Positions 10,620-21,167 of a DNA stretch of 64,000 nt are shown here, piece by piece (the first letter of the stretch is position 1; each line of letters starts with the position of its first letter). This DNA comes from Symsagittifera roscoffensis (taxonomy: Eukaryota > Xenacoelomorpha > Acoela > Convolutidae). The DNA is taken from the NCBI RefSeq assembly GCF_963678635.1, contig NC_087066.1, positions 17,481,275 to 17,545,274 of the forward strand. The letters are read 5' to 3'. The position numbers were made by a program, and so were the translations under genes. The notes beneath the pieces were generated by a model. It saw only the letters and a program-made list of their open reading frames with translations, made no database searches and was not told where the DNA came from.

Positions 10620-12230
10620 TTATTTCACTGCGGTGGTTACTGTATTCCGATAAGTTACAAAAGCTCGCTTAAAAGCTCCTGCTCCAATGTCCAGCTGATA
10701 CGCACTGTCCACTCTGCTGTGCTTCGACATATGCTTCTTTGCATACTCGTGTAACCATTCAGTCATGTTGGCTCTGAACCATTGCATCAGTCGTCTTCTG
10801 GCCCATATCTTTTTCACTTCCAGCTGAATGTTGAAGATTCTGCACATTGTCTCAAAAAGATCTAAAACTTTTAGACAATCCAATTCCTGTAACTGTTCTT
10901 TCGTCGGCGCCTCCTGTCTATTGTTCTCTTTTACATGAGCTTCCAGCCATCGTATCGCCATCATAACTCCTACTATTACTACCGTTATGGGCTTTGATGA
11001 ATCTGGTAAACCCATGGAGAGCAGCTCTCCACAGTCCCAGATCAACACCAGATTACTACGCCCGGGGTACCACCATGTTTGTAGCAAGCAAGGGCAGGGG
11101 AACTCATCATGTGTCGACGTGATGCTCCTCCAACTACGCTTTCCCGAAGCTTCCAGTAGTGGTTCTGCCTCCATCATCACTCGATGGACTTCATCATTCT
11201 CATCCACTGCATTGTAATCCGTGTCTATTGATCCTTACTGCTTTTGTCTTTCAAAGTCACTGAAGTTCCCACTGGCGTATCCCTCGAACTTTTTTCCCAG
11301 TATCGGTTCTAATTCCTCTTTGGTTCTCTCCAGAACTGCTGAGAACATTTTGCACAGTAACTCGTAGTACTTTTTTGACATTCTCGCCAGTCTTACGTAT
11401 TTTGGACCTGAGAAGGCTTGATCCACGATCGTTCTCGAACTTTTCACATCCACCGCTACAAATGCTCTGTGTATCTGCTCTTGCACATTGGAGCTAGAGT
11501 TGATCCCACTAAATATCTCGCTCCCTTCGGTCTACGATATGTTTCACTATGCCGGATGTTCATTTCCGCCTCGATCGCTTCTCTCCACTTTCCAATATAC
11601 TTCTGCTCGGTTTGCAACACTCCCGGAAACACTTCTACACTGGTGGTCCTAACCATCTCATGTTTTTGTTCTAGATTCAATAGTGACTCTAAAGAACCAA
11701 ACATGCAGTAGAATCCTAGTGCAGTCACTAGGTTTACCTCGGTTCCTCCATGGCAATCTGCATTCAGTTCCAATTCCTGCTTCGCCTACATCACAATGTT
11801 CCCAAACAATACAGTCAATTGCTTGTGTTGTTTCTCCAGGGTCTTTACGCGATCCAGACCTCCACAGATGTGACCTTCCAGTCCACAGACTTCTGCCAGA
11901 CAGCTACCAGGTTTGATCCAGTCCTCTGTTCCCCAGCCAAGCAACTCTACTTTGTCTTCTCCGTTGGTTTTAGAGGCTGTCGTCATCAAAATATAGATGA
12001 TGTTCAGGTCACGCAAGTTCCAGTCTGAGTTCAGTTACCTCTGCCCATCTTGTGTCGCACGCAATATCGAATCGGCATTAGGACTCCGATACCGTGATGG
12101 TTTCATTAGTACCCACACTACCATCAAACTCGTTCTCAGCAGTTCGTCCGAGAATCCCAATCCAAACTCCACTCGGTTGTCAGATTTTGGCTCTGAAGGT
12201 GCATTCACCTTTCCTCCAAGACAAGTCCCA
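10620..12230 (-). pseudogene. Downstream polyprotein of element B, C-terminal part (unrecognised)
   Basis: About 535 codons of unknown family. One frame runs from about 12,230 to 11,490, interrupted by TAA after DGQR (about 12,035) and TAG after NIVM (about 11,786). After a frameshift near 11,470 it continues to the final stop at 10,620, with a TAA after FERQKQ (about 11,235). Visible features: a Cys/His-rich patch (CGLEGHICGG, about 11,850), a segment with RPKGARYLVGS (about 11,500), an alpha-helical KKYYELLCKMFSAVLERTKEELE stretch (about 11,310-11,380), and a helical C-terminus with RRRLMQWFRANMTEWLHEY (about 10,750). No membrane segment is convincing. Base composition matches pol rather than the AT-rich flanks, which supports former coding. 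Confidence 0.55.
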
Positions 12231-14310
12231 GTTTGGTCTGCTTATTAGCAGCGCTTCTTATCGTTGCAATTCTTGATATCCAGAATCTTAGCAACACTGC
12301 TTGCTCGTAATCAAAGAAGCAATCGCGTATGTCTTTATTTAGGAAAGGGCTGTAGGCCATCCTTATGATTCCGGATGCGTAATTGTATGATTTCTTCCTG
12401 ATCGGTCCACAGTATTCACTGGATCTCGGCAGTGCTCCCATAGATTCTTCCGAGAGCCTCATCTCCTTGTTAGAGAATCTCCTTATTTCGTCAATCTTTT
12501 TCATAGGTTCCAGCTCCACAGGCTCCTTCATGTTTACTTGCATCGGCTTGCTCTGATGGATGTCCAAAATTGCTAGAAAGAGCAAGGCTTTCGCTCGTTC
12601 ATCGCCTTCTCTTAGCATCTTGACGCAAGTGTGCAATGCTGGCACTGAAATTTATTCTATCATAAATCGAATGAAACAGAGAGCGTCTCTCCGCTTCGCG
12701 CACGCTACTGCTGCTCCTTCTTGGGTCTTCAGATCTCTCACACTCGCCATTAATAACACCTTTTCTCCCTTCGACCTTTTTCTTTCCTCCGAATCATGTT
12801 CCGCGCGAGTCAGTCCAATCATGCACCAAACAAACCTCAGTTGTAACTCTGTTCTTACATAGGGTATTGCTATCAGAGCGTGTATCTTCGGCGTGGTTCT
12901 CAACTCTTCTTCGAAGTATCGTAACACTACTACTCTCCATGGAAGGCTCACCAACTGCTCGATCGTTTCCGCGTGCATTTCAGACGATACCAGAATCCCG
13001 TATGCCTTCTGCTTCAGGGTGGTGCCTTGTGTCATCGTCTCCAAAATCACCTTCCATGATACTTTTGTCTTCCAGAGCAATTAAGTGTCCTCTGGCTGAA
13101 TTTCTGTACTCTAACATCTCCATATATCCACCGGCTGGTTCATCAATCGATACAGTTTCTGATACTGTCAATCGGTTATATGCCACTGGGACTAACTGTC
13201 CTTCGGCGCTTCCCTTTCCGTGATTCATGGGAGACGGTTTAAAGTCTTTAAGAGTACTCTCTTCAGATTGGCTGAGTATCTCAATTTCTAACGTCGCTCC
13301 AGTCAGAGTGCGGTCACTCCGTTTGGATTTATAACCTGTCGACTTTATCCCTGCCATGAGAATGGGCGGCACCATTGCTACATCCGTTAACATTCTGTCC
13401 GTGCCAGGCAATCGATCATCACCTTGTTCCAAATCCATAGCTTCTTCGACGCGTTTTCTTTTAGCTGAGCTGACCGCTTTCATCGAGATTTCGGAATCCA
13501 CTTTTGTCTTTCCCGCTTTCCTCGATGTCACCTTGCTGCCCAGTTTCATCTTCATTTCATAAATCCTGTCAATCACCATTTTTGATTGCATCGTTTCCTT
13601 TCGGGTTCTCGATAGATATACCACTTCTTCCTTGTCTTCTTGCGGCGTCATCTTTAAAGGAGAGTTTGCCTCACTTTCATCAGTGGCCGAGTCGATCTGC
13701 AACTCGTCGAGTTTGTCAAGGACTTCCCGCATTAGTGGTCCGTTGAGGCCTAATTTCAAAGTGCACTGGGTTCCGTAGCTCTGAACTACTGTCCAGACCT
13801 CTTCCATGAATGTCACTCTCTCCATTCTGCATCCCGTCCTATTTTCATGGTCTCTATGATGCACTAACCACTCTTCTTCGGGCAACGTTCCCAAGAAAGG
13901 TACTCTGGCAGTGCCTTCTATTCTTCTTCTCCTTGGTGATTCCATCAAGAGTTTCTCTTCGGTGTTTTTAGAATTGCTCGGAGAGCTGCTCTCCGGCAAC
14001 ATCCGGTTCGTTCCCATGAAGGCCGACGGGGGTTCCAGCGTGGAAGTTCCCTCGTCTGCCGGCTCAGTCGTCGCTTCCAACGTCTTCGTGCTGTTTTCAA
14101 AATCGCTGAGGAAATTGAAGTCCAGGCCTTATCGTCTTCTTTCTCGGCTTGATCGGGATCCTATTGCATAGGCTCTTCCGATCGACGGCTTCCTCCCTAC
14201 CCTCTCCCTTGGATTTTTTCCTGAACTTGAGGGCCCTTGCTCTTCACATCTTGCCCCATCAGGAAATTTTGGTACAACTAGTCTGCCACCTGACTGATCT
14301 TCCTCCTCTC
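12205..14310 (-). pseudogene. Downstream polyprotein of element B, disordered middle part plus helical segment (unrecognised)
   Basis: On the sense strand a frame opens right after a frameshift at about 14,310 (VHGEEEDQSGGRLVPKFP), meets a TAA at about 14,125 and continues through a long low-complexity segment (12,980-14,080). That segment has an ordered island, PFLGTLPEEEWLVHHRDHE (about 13,870), and a basic stretch, AKRKRVEEAMD, resembling a nuclear-localisation signal. After a frameshift near 13,020 a helical part follows (VSSEMHAETIEQLVSLPWRV, RYFEEELR, then 12,205-12,645), split by a TAA after RFMIE (about 12,650). Family unknown. The long stop-poor stretches and pol-like composition argue for a decayed coding region. 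Confidence 0.55.
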
Positions 14311-14316
14311 CATGAA

Positions 14317-15260
14317 CTAATTTGACTTCTTATAGCCGAAGAGTGCTAGCATGGTTCTAGTCTGTAGTGTTCCTCCCACCGTTAACTCTGGTTTTACACT
14401 CGTTAAGGTTAGGGAGGCTTCTGGTAATTCAGCCTTGCCTCGCATAATCATAGGCGCTAGATCCAGTTTCGCCCATTCTTCGTCAAGCCTCCCGCGCTTT
14501 GGAGTCGCTGTATTGCTCATTCGTCTCCTCGTCGCTTCATCCGTGTAAGCAAACTGCGTATACTGCAGCACTGCGGCATTTCTGCCCACGAAACACGGGT
14601 CCATCGTCTCAGAAAACTTCGTTACCCTCCTTTCATTGGTCTCAAAGGCTCTCAACCTAGGGGTTTGTACTACGGAGTCTGCTCCGAGCAACATCCTTCT
14701 AATCAAAGTGAATTCCAGGATCTCCTCCGGCAGTTTCTTGTAGTCACCCCAGCCCTTCGTTTCTTCTCTCAACTTATGGTACGATGCAGTCATTCGAGGA
14801 ATTTTTGTGATTTTGCCGTTTGTTTTGTCGTAGGGTCTTAGATTCCAGAGCTTTGGGAATACTTCAATGCGCCCTCTGTCCACTTCCCCGATCCTGTCTC
14901 GGAAGTGATCATCAAAGTTTATGACGGTCATCTCCGGCTCTGATATCTTCGCGACTAACAAGTCCTCACTCATCAATTCTCGTAACGCGTGTTGTTCACA
15001 CCAGTTAAGTGTACTTCCGTCCACTGCTGATATGAGGTTCAGGTGCAACACCGACCTCCTGTAAGCCTCCACCTGAACGTCAGGGAACGCAAACGTGACT
15101 GCCGGACCGTATATCACTGTCACGAACTCAGTGGCTCCTCTGATCAATAAGAAGGGATCGGTCTTCATAGCTAAGCTCAGGTCAGTTAGCAGGGGCATGC
15201 CCCAGCATGACGTCGCACGTCTTCCTGCTTCTGAATTGTTTCATCCTCTCCTGTTCTAAA
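14317..15260 (-). pseudogene. Downstream polyprotein of element B, unrecognised globular segment
   Basis: The longest uninterrupted part of the downstream frame (293 codons, 15,198-14,317). It begins after a frameshift at about 15,200 (CDVMLGHA / PLLTDLSLAMK). Predicted strands and helices alternate (FVTVIYGPAVTFAFPDVQVEAY, VLHLNLISAVDGSTLNW, LLVAKISEPEMTVINFDD), followed by basic and helical parts (RMTASYHKLREETKGWGDY). The mixed, well-ordered composition suggests a folded domain. I do not recognise the family and see no catalytic signature. It ends at TAG after GYKKSN, and the next segment resumes in another frame. Confidence 0.6.
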
Positions 15261-16930
15261 GCGATTCTGCTGCAGGAGGTACTGGATTAGAGTATGTCGC
15301 AAATCTCTTATCTTGTTCCAGGAATCCGTGGATCGTTTCACATCGAAAAATACTCACGTCCTCCCTCATCTGCTCCGGATAGCGTGTCAAATTCATCAAT
15401 CCTCCCAAACTTCCATGCGTTATCGCGATCAACGTTAGAAGTCCATCTAGTCGCAAATTCTGCACTCCTTCGGTGAGCAGTATCGCTGGTCCTTTTACAA
15501 AGTTCTCTGCTCCAAACTTCACGAACAGGGCTAGTAATTCAACGAACGATACTTCTACGACTGCTTGGAGGAAATCTTTTATCAGATATCGAGAAAGCGA
15601 GGGTAAATTTTCGCCAAGAGGGACGCGGTCCATCCGGCACCCAACCCTTCGAGCATGCTGTCAGTCCTGTCAAAGCCTTCTTCTCCCTTCACCTTCTGTG
15701 TCCAGAAAGCTTCCAGGGTAACTTGGCACATTCTGCTTACGAACTCGGCTGACTTCTTTTCACCATTTTTGGCCGGGCTTACCTTTTTCACTAGGTAGGC
15801 ATGGATTTTCCTGATCATCACTGGGCCTCGCTCGAAAGCATCCGCGCCCAATGCTGCTACTCGAGGGGTCAAGTGCAGCCACTGATTAGCCTCTGGTTTT
15901 GTTCTCAAAACCATCGCTCCCAAGTGAGCTCTCGTCTCCTTAGAATTCTTTATTCTCTCTCCTTCCTCCTTTACTTCCATCACTCGAAACCATAAATCAT
16001 TTGAAATCGCTACGATCGCTCGATGGTCATCGTCAATTCCTGGCTTCAGTTTGAGTTGTCGGCTGAAGTTGGACAGTTCCAACCCCAGGACATCGTCTAA
16101 CACTAACATGTGTAGTGAATGATTCTTGAATCCTCGCATCGCATTCGAGACTTCAGACCACACCGCATTCCACCCTAAGTGGTCTTAGGTTCTCCATCTC
16201 TATTCCACAATTTGGGGCAGATATGATTACATAATATTTCCCTTCCGAGAGCAATGCCACCATGGCGTATACAAACTTCAGTCCATCCGGGAGGTGTGCA
16301 TATCCCGGAAACAGTGCAAACACGGCTCTCGGTGTTATCTTGGTGAAGGCACCTTCTTTCAGGGTGTCCGCTACTTCACCCATTGACTCAAGGATATCCT
16401 TTATAGCTGGCCATACAGCGTTTTTGGCTGTCGTAGGCTCTCTGAGTCTGCTCAGGAAACCTCTACTGTGTAGATGGTCGCTCATGCCAGCAAATACGAT
16501 TGTGATTGGGTTGATTTCTGTCTGTCTTTGTTCCCCGATTGCCATTGACACAGACTGCATTAGATCCAGGTCGACCAGTGCCAAGATTATAACATCAGGC
16601 CAAAACAGAGACTTGGAGTTATATACGAAGTCTGAGCTCGCGACTATCATATTTTTTGCCTTTCTCATTTCTGCTATGTCATTCGCAGCAAAGATGGTCT
16701 CATCTTTCTTGATCGTCTTCAATCCACCGTATCTCTGAACATCACCTTCTTGATTCACTTGTTTTGGGTACGCACTTTCTTTTACGTGACCTGGGGGTGC
16801 TTCTATCTGCCTGAACATCTTTACCTGTTGTCCTATTGGTGCCCTCGTCGTCAGGAATCTTCCGGGTCTTTCTTCTCAATTTCCCTCATTGTGATTCGGT
16901 TTCACATCTTGCAATGGTCTTGCATTAACT
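15256..16930 (-). pseudogene. Downstream polyprotein of element B, segment with possible second SGNH-like fold
   Basis: Three overlapping frames join by single frameshifts at about 16,820, 16,160 and 15,600. The first part alternates strands and helices: DVIILALVDLDLMQS, then ITIVFAGMSDHLHSRG (about 16,465-16,505), then YYVIISAPN, then HSLHMLVLDDV, and GIDDDHRAI (about 16,015-16,040). In SGNH hydrolases a GxND turn after a strand and a C-terminal DxxH occur in this order. Here GMSD and DDDH could be these blocks, but this is my inference and a GDSL block is not evident. The rest (PRVAALGADAFERG, FVSRMCQVTLEAFW, LLTLIAITHGSLGGLMNL) is helical and unrecognised. The 19.2-kb duplication breaks just upstream at 17,001. 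Confidence 0.5.
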
Positions 16931-17033
16931 GGACCCATTGTATTGTTTGAGGGCAGTCCCTCTAAGTCGGCAAATCTCAAGGCGCTCGTGGAGCTGAAGC
17001 TTATGCCAGCTGCTATCAACCAGTCCACGCCTG

Positions 17034-18240
17034 TTATTGAATACAGTCAAAGAGCTCCTCTCTGGACGTCGCTCCTCTCGGCTGGTACCCGTTGTCTCTG
17101 ATCTCGAGATCTCGAGGTGCTGGTCTTGTCTCTGATCTTGTCTCTGATCTTGATCTTGTCTCTGATCTCGAGGTGCTGGTCGTCTCCGCGGTCGGATTGA
17201 CAGGTCCTAATCTTCGTCTTGGATGGACGGTTCTTCTCAATGGCGCTTCCCCCAATCGATCTTGTACATCTGTCCTTTGCCCTGGCTCGCTAGAAATTTG
17301 CGGCCTGTAGGTCACGGCTGGGACCGTTCTCAAACTTGTTTCTAAGTTAGGGGGCACAAAGATTGAAATTGCCGATTCATTCGTGGTTTCTTCCTTCTTC
17401 AGCACTCCCGTGTCAAAGAGCTCGGCTTCCATTTCATCCAGTCGCTCCTGGAAGACTCGGTTCAACCAGGCTTGTCCTTCAATGCTATCAAACTGGATTC
17501 CATCGGTGGTTAGTCTGGCCTGATCCATAGCTCTCAGCTTCTGTTCAATCTCCATGAGGATCATCCGTCCAGAATTCCGACTCGCCAGGTTCCTCATTAT
17601 ATTGTTCCACCTGATGACTCCTTCATTATGTCTTCTTCCTGTCGCTGTCAACGTTTTTGTGCTCATGGGTACGGTGCAGACGGTCAGTACCACGCACTTG
17701 AATTTCTGCCAGAGAGTAGTGAATAGGCACGCCGTCATCGACTCCCATTATGTTAGGGATCCTCCCTGAGTTCATCAGCTCCACCATCCGAAAGAGCCGA
17801 GCTATCGTTGCACCTCCCAAGGCCATCACCGTAGTGATCCAGGAGGTCGTCAAGTTCTGGAGTTCTGTCACCAAGCTGTCACCCAGTATCAGATGTGATG
17901 TCCCAAGTGGAGGTTGCTGCAGGTTTACTGCTGGGCTCCAAGTGGATCGATTGAAGCAGGCTCGCGAATCCGTATCCGGGACTCCTGTGAAGCTATACTA
18001 CAACTGGTTGTTCTTCTGCACGTCAATCAGTCGGGACACTTTCTTCATCGGCATTTCTCGTATCTTCCTGTCTGGGACCTTAGAGCTCTTTGTTGGTAAC
18101 GTTGTATCACTAACTCCCGTTCTTGTCATCGTCTCTTGGGAGAGTTGTACTCTGCCCGTGTCATTGATTGTTCCATAGGGTGCAGTCATCTCGGAACCTG
18201 GCGAATTCCTATTAGCGACCAATCGTCCAGCTGTTTCTAT
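17034..18240 (-). pseudogene. SGNH/GDSL-hydrolase domain of the downstream polyprotein (block III deleted)
   Basis: SGNH hydrolases are small esterases with catalytic Ser in block I (GDSL) and Asp-x-x-His in block V. Seen: a run after a TAG at about 18,000 reads YSFTGVPDT..., then HLILGDSLVTELQNL (block I, about 17,865-17,885), SWITTVMALGGATIARL (block II-like Gly), then RIPNIM. There the sequence jumps, with a frame change at about 17,740, to CLFTTLWQKFKCVVLTVCTVPMS; the block III segment (GxND) is missing. The strand-helix pattern resumes through RRHNEGVIRWNNIM to TTDGIQFDS (about 17,485-17,510), where family members have His and this copy has Gln. A low-complexity tail rich in SETRSRSETRS (about 17,100-17,190) follows. 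As it stands the domain cannot be catalytic. Confidence 0.75.
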
Positions 18241-18249
18241 CAATTTTTT

Positions 18250-19106
18250 TCACTGTTTGCTCCACTGGTCACCTAGGGTGTCATTCGGGTCCGGGATTGT
18301 CACTCGACCAGTTGTAGCTGGGAGTCGCGTCTCCGTCGTTTGACTCAACTCGCGAGGCCTCAAAAGTTCCATCGAGGACTGCCCATGGGGAATATTCCTT
18401 GTAGGTATCCATTTTTCTACGGCTGTCGTCAACGCCACCCCTCCGATCGCTCTTTGGACTCTCGCCTCAAACGCTCTATTTCTTCACCCTGTTTCTGGTT
18501 GCAATCTTCAAACAGTCTCTTCCACATGCCTCTATCTTCTTCTGTACTGAGCATGGTTTTGGTCATTTCGTCCAGCTCCCTTCTGGTCTTCTCCAGTTCT
18601 TCTATCGTTCCGTTAAGATCTTGCATGGTTTCGTTCGTCTGAACCTCTTCCTCTACTCTCGCCCTCTTTGGTGGCACAGCTGCTCTCAGTTGTGAACTAG
18701 ACGAGGCAGTCTCGCTGTTCATCTACTGATGCATCCTTCTCAGACCAGGCCTAGGCTTGGTTGGCAGAGGCATCTCACCTGGTTGGTATGTCCAGGAACT
18801 ACTCAATCCAGGCTCGTTCGCCAAGTCACTTCCTGAGAGAGCCCCGTTTTTCCACCTCATTACCCTCATGTTTGGGTGGTCTAGTACTCGTCTTTCTCCA
18901 TATGATGCCATCAATAAGACTTCCATGGGACGGTCCCCACGATTATCATGCCCCAAGATGTTTATTAAGGCGGCCAGCAACATGACTACCTCTGGGTCCT
19001 CCAGAGCGAAGTCTCGATCCAACATCCGACGATAGATCGCATCTATCATCGGTCCTACGTACGCCTCTGCCGGTTCCATGTACTCGTTCAAATCAAAATG
19101 GTCCAT
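18250..19106 (-). pseudogene. N-terminus of the downstream polyprotein of element B (coiled coil)
   Basis: The frame opens at the Met at 19,106 (MDHFDLNEYMEPAEAY). An ordered acidic/hydrophobic segment (FALEDPEVVMLLAALINILGHD) is followed by a Pro-rich stretch and an in-frame TAG (18,723-18,725). The same frame goes on through a basic PPKRARVEEE patch and a coiled coil (about 18,450-18,640: LNGTIEELEKTRRELDEM and following). A frameshift at about 18,435 leads into ALTTAVEKW and a disordered stretch ending in an in-frame TGA (18,250). The start is chosen as the first Met after the AT-rich gap and a candidate splice acceptor. The coiled-coil N-terminus ahead of an SGNH domain recalls ORF1 proteins of some LINEs, by arrangement only. 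Confidence 0.6.
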
Positions 19107-19487
19107 CTTCTTCTAGATTAGATTCTTATTCTCAGTTTGATCGATAGAACTCAGGTGAATAATTAAACGATCAATCAGGATCTAGAAAAGAGGTCACGAA
19201 TATCACGTTTGTCAGCTTTACTCTAAATTTATATAAAAAATTTATTTAAAACAGTTGGATAAAAATATCTTGATCCTAAAATTTATAAAAATCAGTTTGT
19301 TGCTAAAATGTTGGATTTCGACCTAAGAATGGACTGTCCAAACTTCAGATATATTCCTAAGATTGTCATTCGGTTATTCATGGCCACTAATTCCTTCTTA
19401 CCCAGGGTCTTAATAACTTAACACATAACATAACATGACACACACAACACACATTTAGCATGACACCTTCCTGCATGCAACCTAAAC
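19107..19487 (-). promoter_or_regulatory. AT-rich gap between pol and downstream frame, with candidate 3' splice site
   Basis: No frame. On the sense strand CCTCTTTTCTAG|ATCC (plus 19,179-19,192) fits a 3' splice site 76 nt before the ATG at 19,106. The equivalent place in element C, about 295 nt after its macro-like module, has AGTTTTATTTTCAG|ATTG (63,978-63,995). Both are followed shortly by ATTGAT. Inference: the downstream frame was made from a spliced RNA. An alternative is an internal promoter. Confidence 0.4.
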
Positions 19488-20060
19488 TCAGCCTATACTT
19501 GAATAATATTTCTTATCTAAGTCTACTAGTAAATTAGTATCAGAGAAGATTACGTGTATCAGTGCATACAGCTCCCGTGGATGCAGTTGTCCCCGGTTCG
19601 TATCGTACACTGGAAGCGAGAGTTCCTTTACTTCCCTTTCCACAAGGAAGTCTCTAAATCTCGTCAAGGACAAGACTAGGGTTTCCGGGTCCACTTGCCG
19701 CTTCTCCGTCGCCCTCGTCACCAAGAAGCATAAGTACTTTCCGGTATCTGTGACGCCGCCCTGGTCTTTGCTTCCAATGGAATTCTATGTTTTTAAATTC
19801 TCTCTTAAAATCTGCTGCTAACGCTGTCTTAAAACTCATGTCTGCTGTGATCGATATCGCACAAGTTCTATTTGTGAGTATAAAATCGCTATCTGTCAAT
19901 ATTATGCTACATGAGTATTCATTTGTCAAGTTAAAATATGAGCCTCAACTCCTCTCCCTATGCCCCTTTCTTACAGTCCTCGCCTGTTTCTGCTTCTAGA
20001 TCACCTGTCTCTCTTGCTATTCTGAATTTTTTTATTAATAATTTTTCAGTGTGGGTAAGT
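19488..20060 (-). pseudogene. Macro-domain-like module at the Pol C-terminus (element B, copy 1)
   Basis: Macro domains bind or hydrolyse ADP-ribose derivatives. Seen in order: a first strand (IILTDSDFI), then TCAISITADMSFK where the family has its first ligand loop, a helix ADFKREFKNIEF, a strand KYLCFLVTR, a helix LVLSLTRFRDFLVERE, a strand KELSLPVYDTNRGQL where the family has its Gly-rich second loop, and helix/strand ALIHVIFSDTNLLVDL. The pattern and spacing resemble TARG1/POA1-type macro domains. However, the Gly-rich loop is replaced by DTNRG and the usual catalytic Lys and Asp are not evident, so binding or activity is doubtful. A one-base shift after QRPG (about 19,760) and a break at about 19,935 split the frame. 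It lies in the same polyprotein as integrase. Confidence 0.68.
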
Positions 20061-20827
20061 CTTACCCCCACTCCCCGGACAAAAATATCAATCGACATCC
20101 CCGTCGATCGCATTCCGGATATTAAATTGAGGTTGGAAGCAGGAATGAGTAATTGCCCTTCCTGGGCAGCCCGGGAAGGATCATCCCTTTCGGTTTTTAT
20201 GTATTTCATGCTTTCACGATCTACATCTTGAATCGTGACACTGGTCTCCATTGGGTCCGACGTCATTTCGTTCAACCATTACAAGACACGCAGATTCGTC
20301 AAATCTTGTTCATAGAATTGCTGTTGCTCGTCGTCGAATTCTTCCTCGAGCTTGGACCGGTCATCGACCCACTCCTCGTCCTGATCGTCGACTATGTCCC
20401 CCTCCCCCATGGTTGGTCCTGCACTGAGCAGGCTGGGGGCAAAAAAAATGTTCTGTGGCACTGTTATTTCTTCTAGACCCACTACTTCTTCCACTATCTT
20501 CTTCAGATCTATCCTGTCCACTAAGAAGTCATCTACATAAGGATTATATTTCTTCGTGATTCTTGTCCTGTCACTCTGTCGAGTCTGTATCGTAAACGGA
20601 AGATCTGGTTCCTCTTTCTTGGGGACCTCTATTTGTACGGGGTCTTGCCAGTCCTCCTCTGTGTAGGGTAAGGTTTCTTCATCTGTTTCAATCACCTCGC
20701 TGGGATCCAGGTCCAGTGGTGGACTTGACCCTTCCTCTACGACCTCATTTCCATCGTTCTTTCCCCTGGTGCCTTTCTCATTGACCTCACAGGCAGGATC
20801 CATCATCAGATAATCCACCTCTTCCAT
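19958..20827 (-). pseudogene. Acidic linker and FVRGVGV segment between integrase and macro-like module (element B, copy 1)
   Basis: Part of Pol. An acidic stretch (20,827-20,279: PSEVIETDEETLPYTEEDW, then a basic patch RTRITKKYNPYVDDFLVD, then EDDE-rich sequence) ends in TAA where element C has GAA (LLEWM). The same frame resumes to 19,958 with the hydrophobic/basic segment IFVRGVGVRLTHTEKLLIKK, which C shares almost exactly (IN-LFVRGVGVGLTHAKNLMIKK). The strong conservation of this short segment beside a variable acidic linker suggests an ordered start of the macro-like unit or a protease-processing region. Confidence 0.6.
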
Positions 20828-21167
20828 GTCTGCAGGTATACACCAGTCTTCTGTCGATGGGCTGTGTGAGCGGATCGGCCGGTACTTAGTCTATAAAAAC
20901 GTCCCTCCTGGTGCACTTCCGTAATCATGAAGGGTCCCCTCCACTTTTTATAAGCTTTTTCGTTCCTTTCGGTGGTATAACGTTCTGAAATACCCATACG
21001 TAGTCTCCTACCGAGTAAGTTTTTGCACCAGCTGCTTTTTTATCGAATCTTTTTCTCTGCCTTGACTGTGCCTGCTGAGTGTTCCGTCTACACAAGTCGT
21101 TTAGTTCTTGATGACGTCTAATCACATCCCTTACATAGACTTGTGGTGATGTTTTCTTCCCCCTCAT
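20806..21167 (-). pseudogene. pol: Integrase C-terminal GPY/F domain (element B, copy 1)
   Basis: Ty3/Gypsy integrases end in a GPY/F module that contributes to DNA binding and multimerisation. Seen: YVWVFQNVIPPKGTKK (about 20,960-21,010), then in a shifted frame KWRGPFMITEVHQEGRFYRL (about 20,885-20,945), which is the W-x-GP-F signature, and STGRSAH. Element C has the same stretch with RAAHYENLKSHVPSPEDW following. A frameshift at about 20,945 separates the two parts. Confidence 0.75.

Noticed and set aside
10620-19106. Envelope glycoprotein in the downstream frame
   Set aside because: No signal peptide, Cys-rich ectodomain, furin-like site or C-terminal anchor seen; the recognisable part is an SGNH hydrolase.
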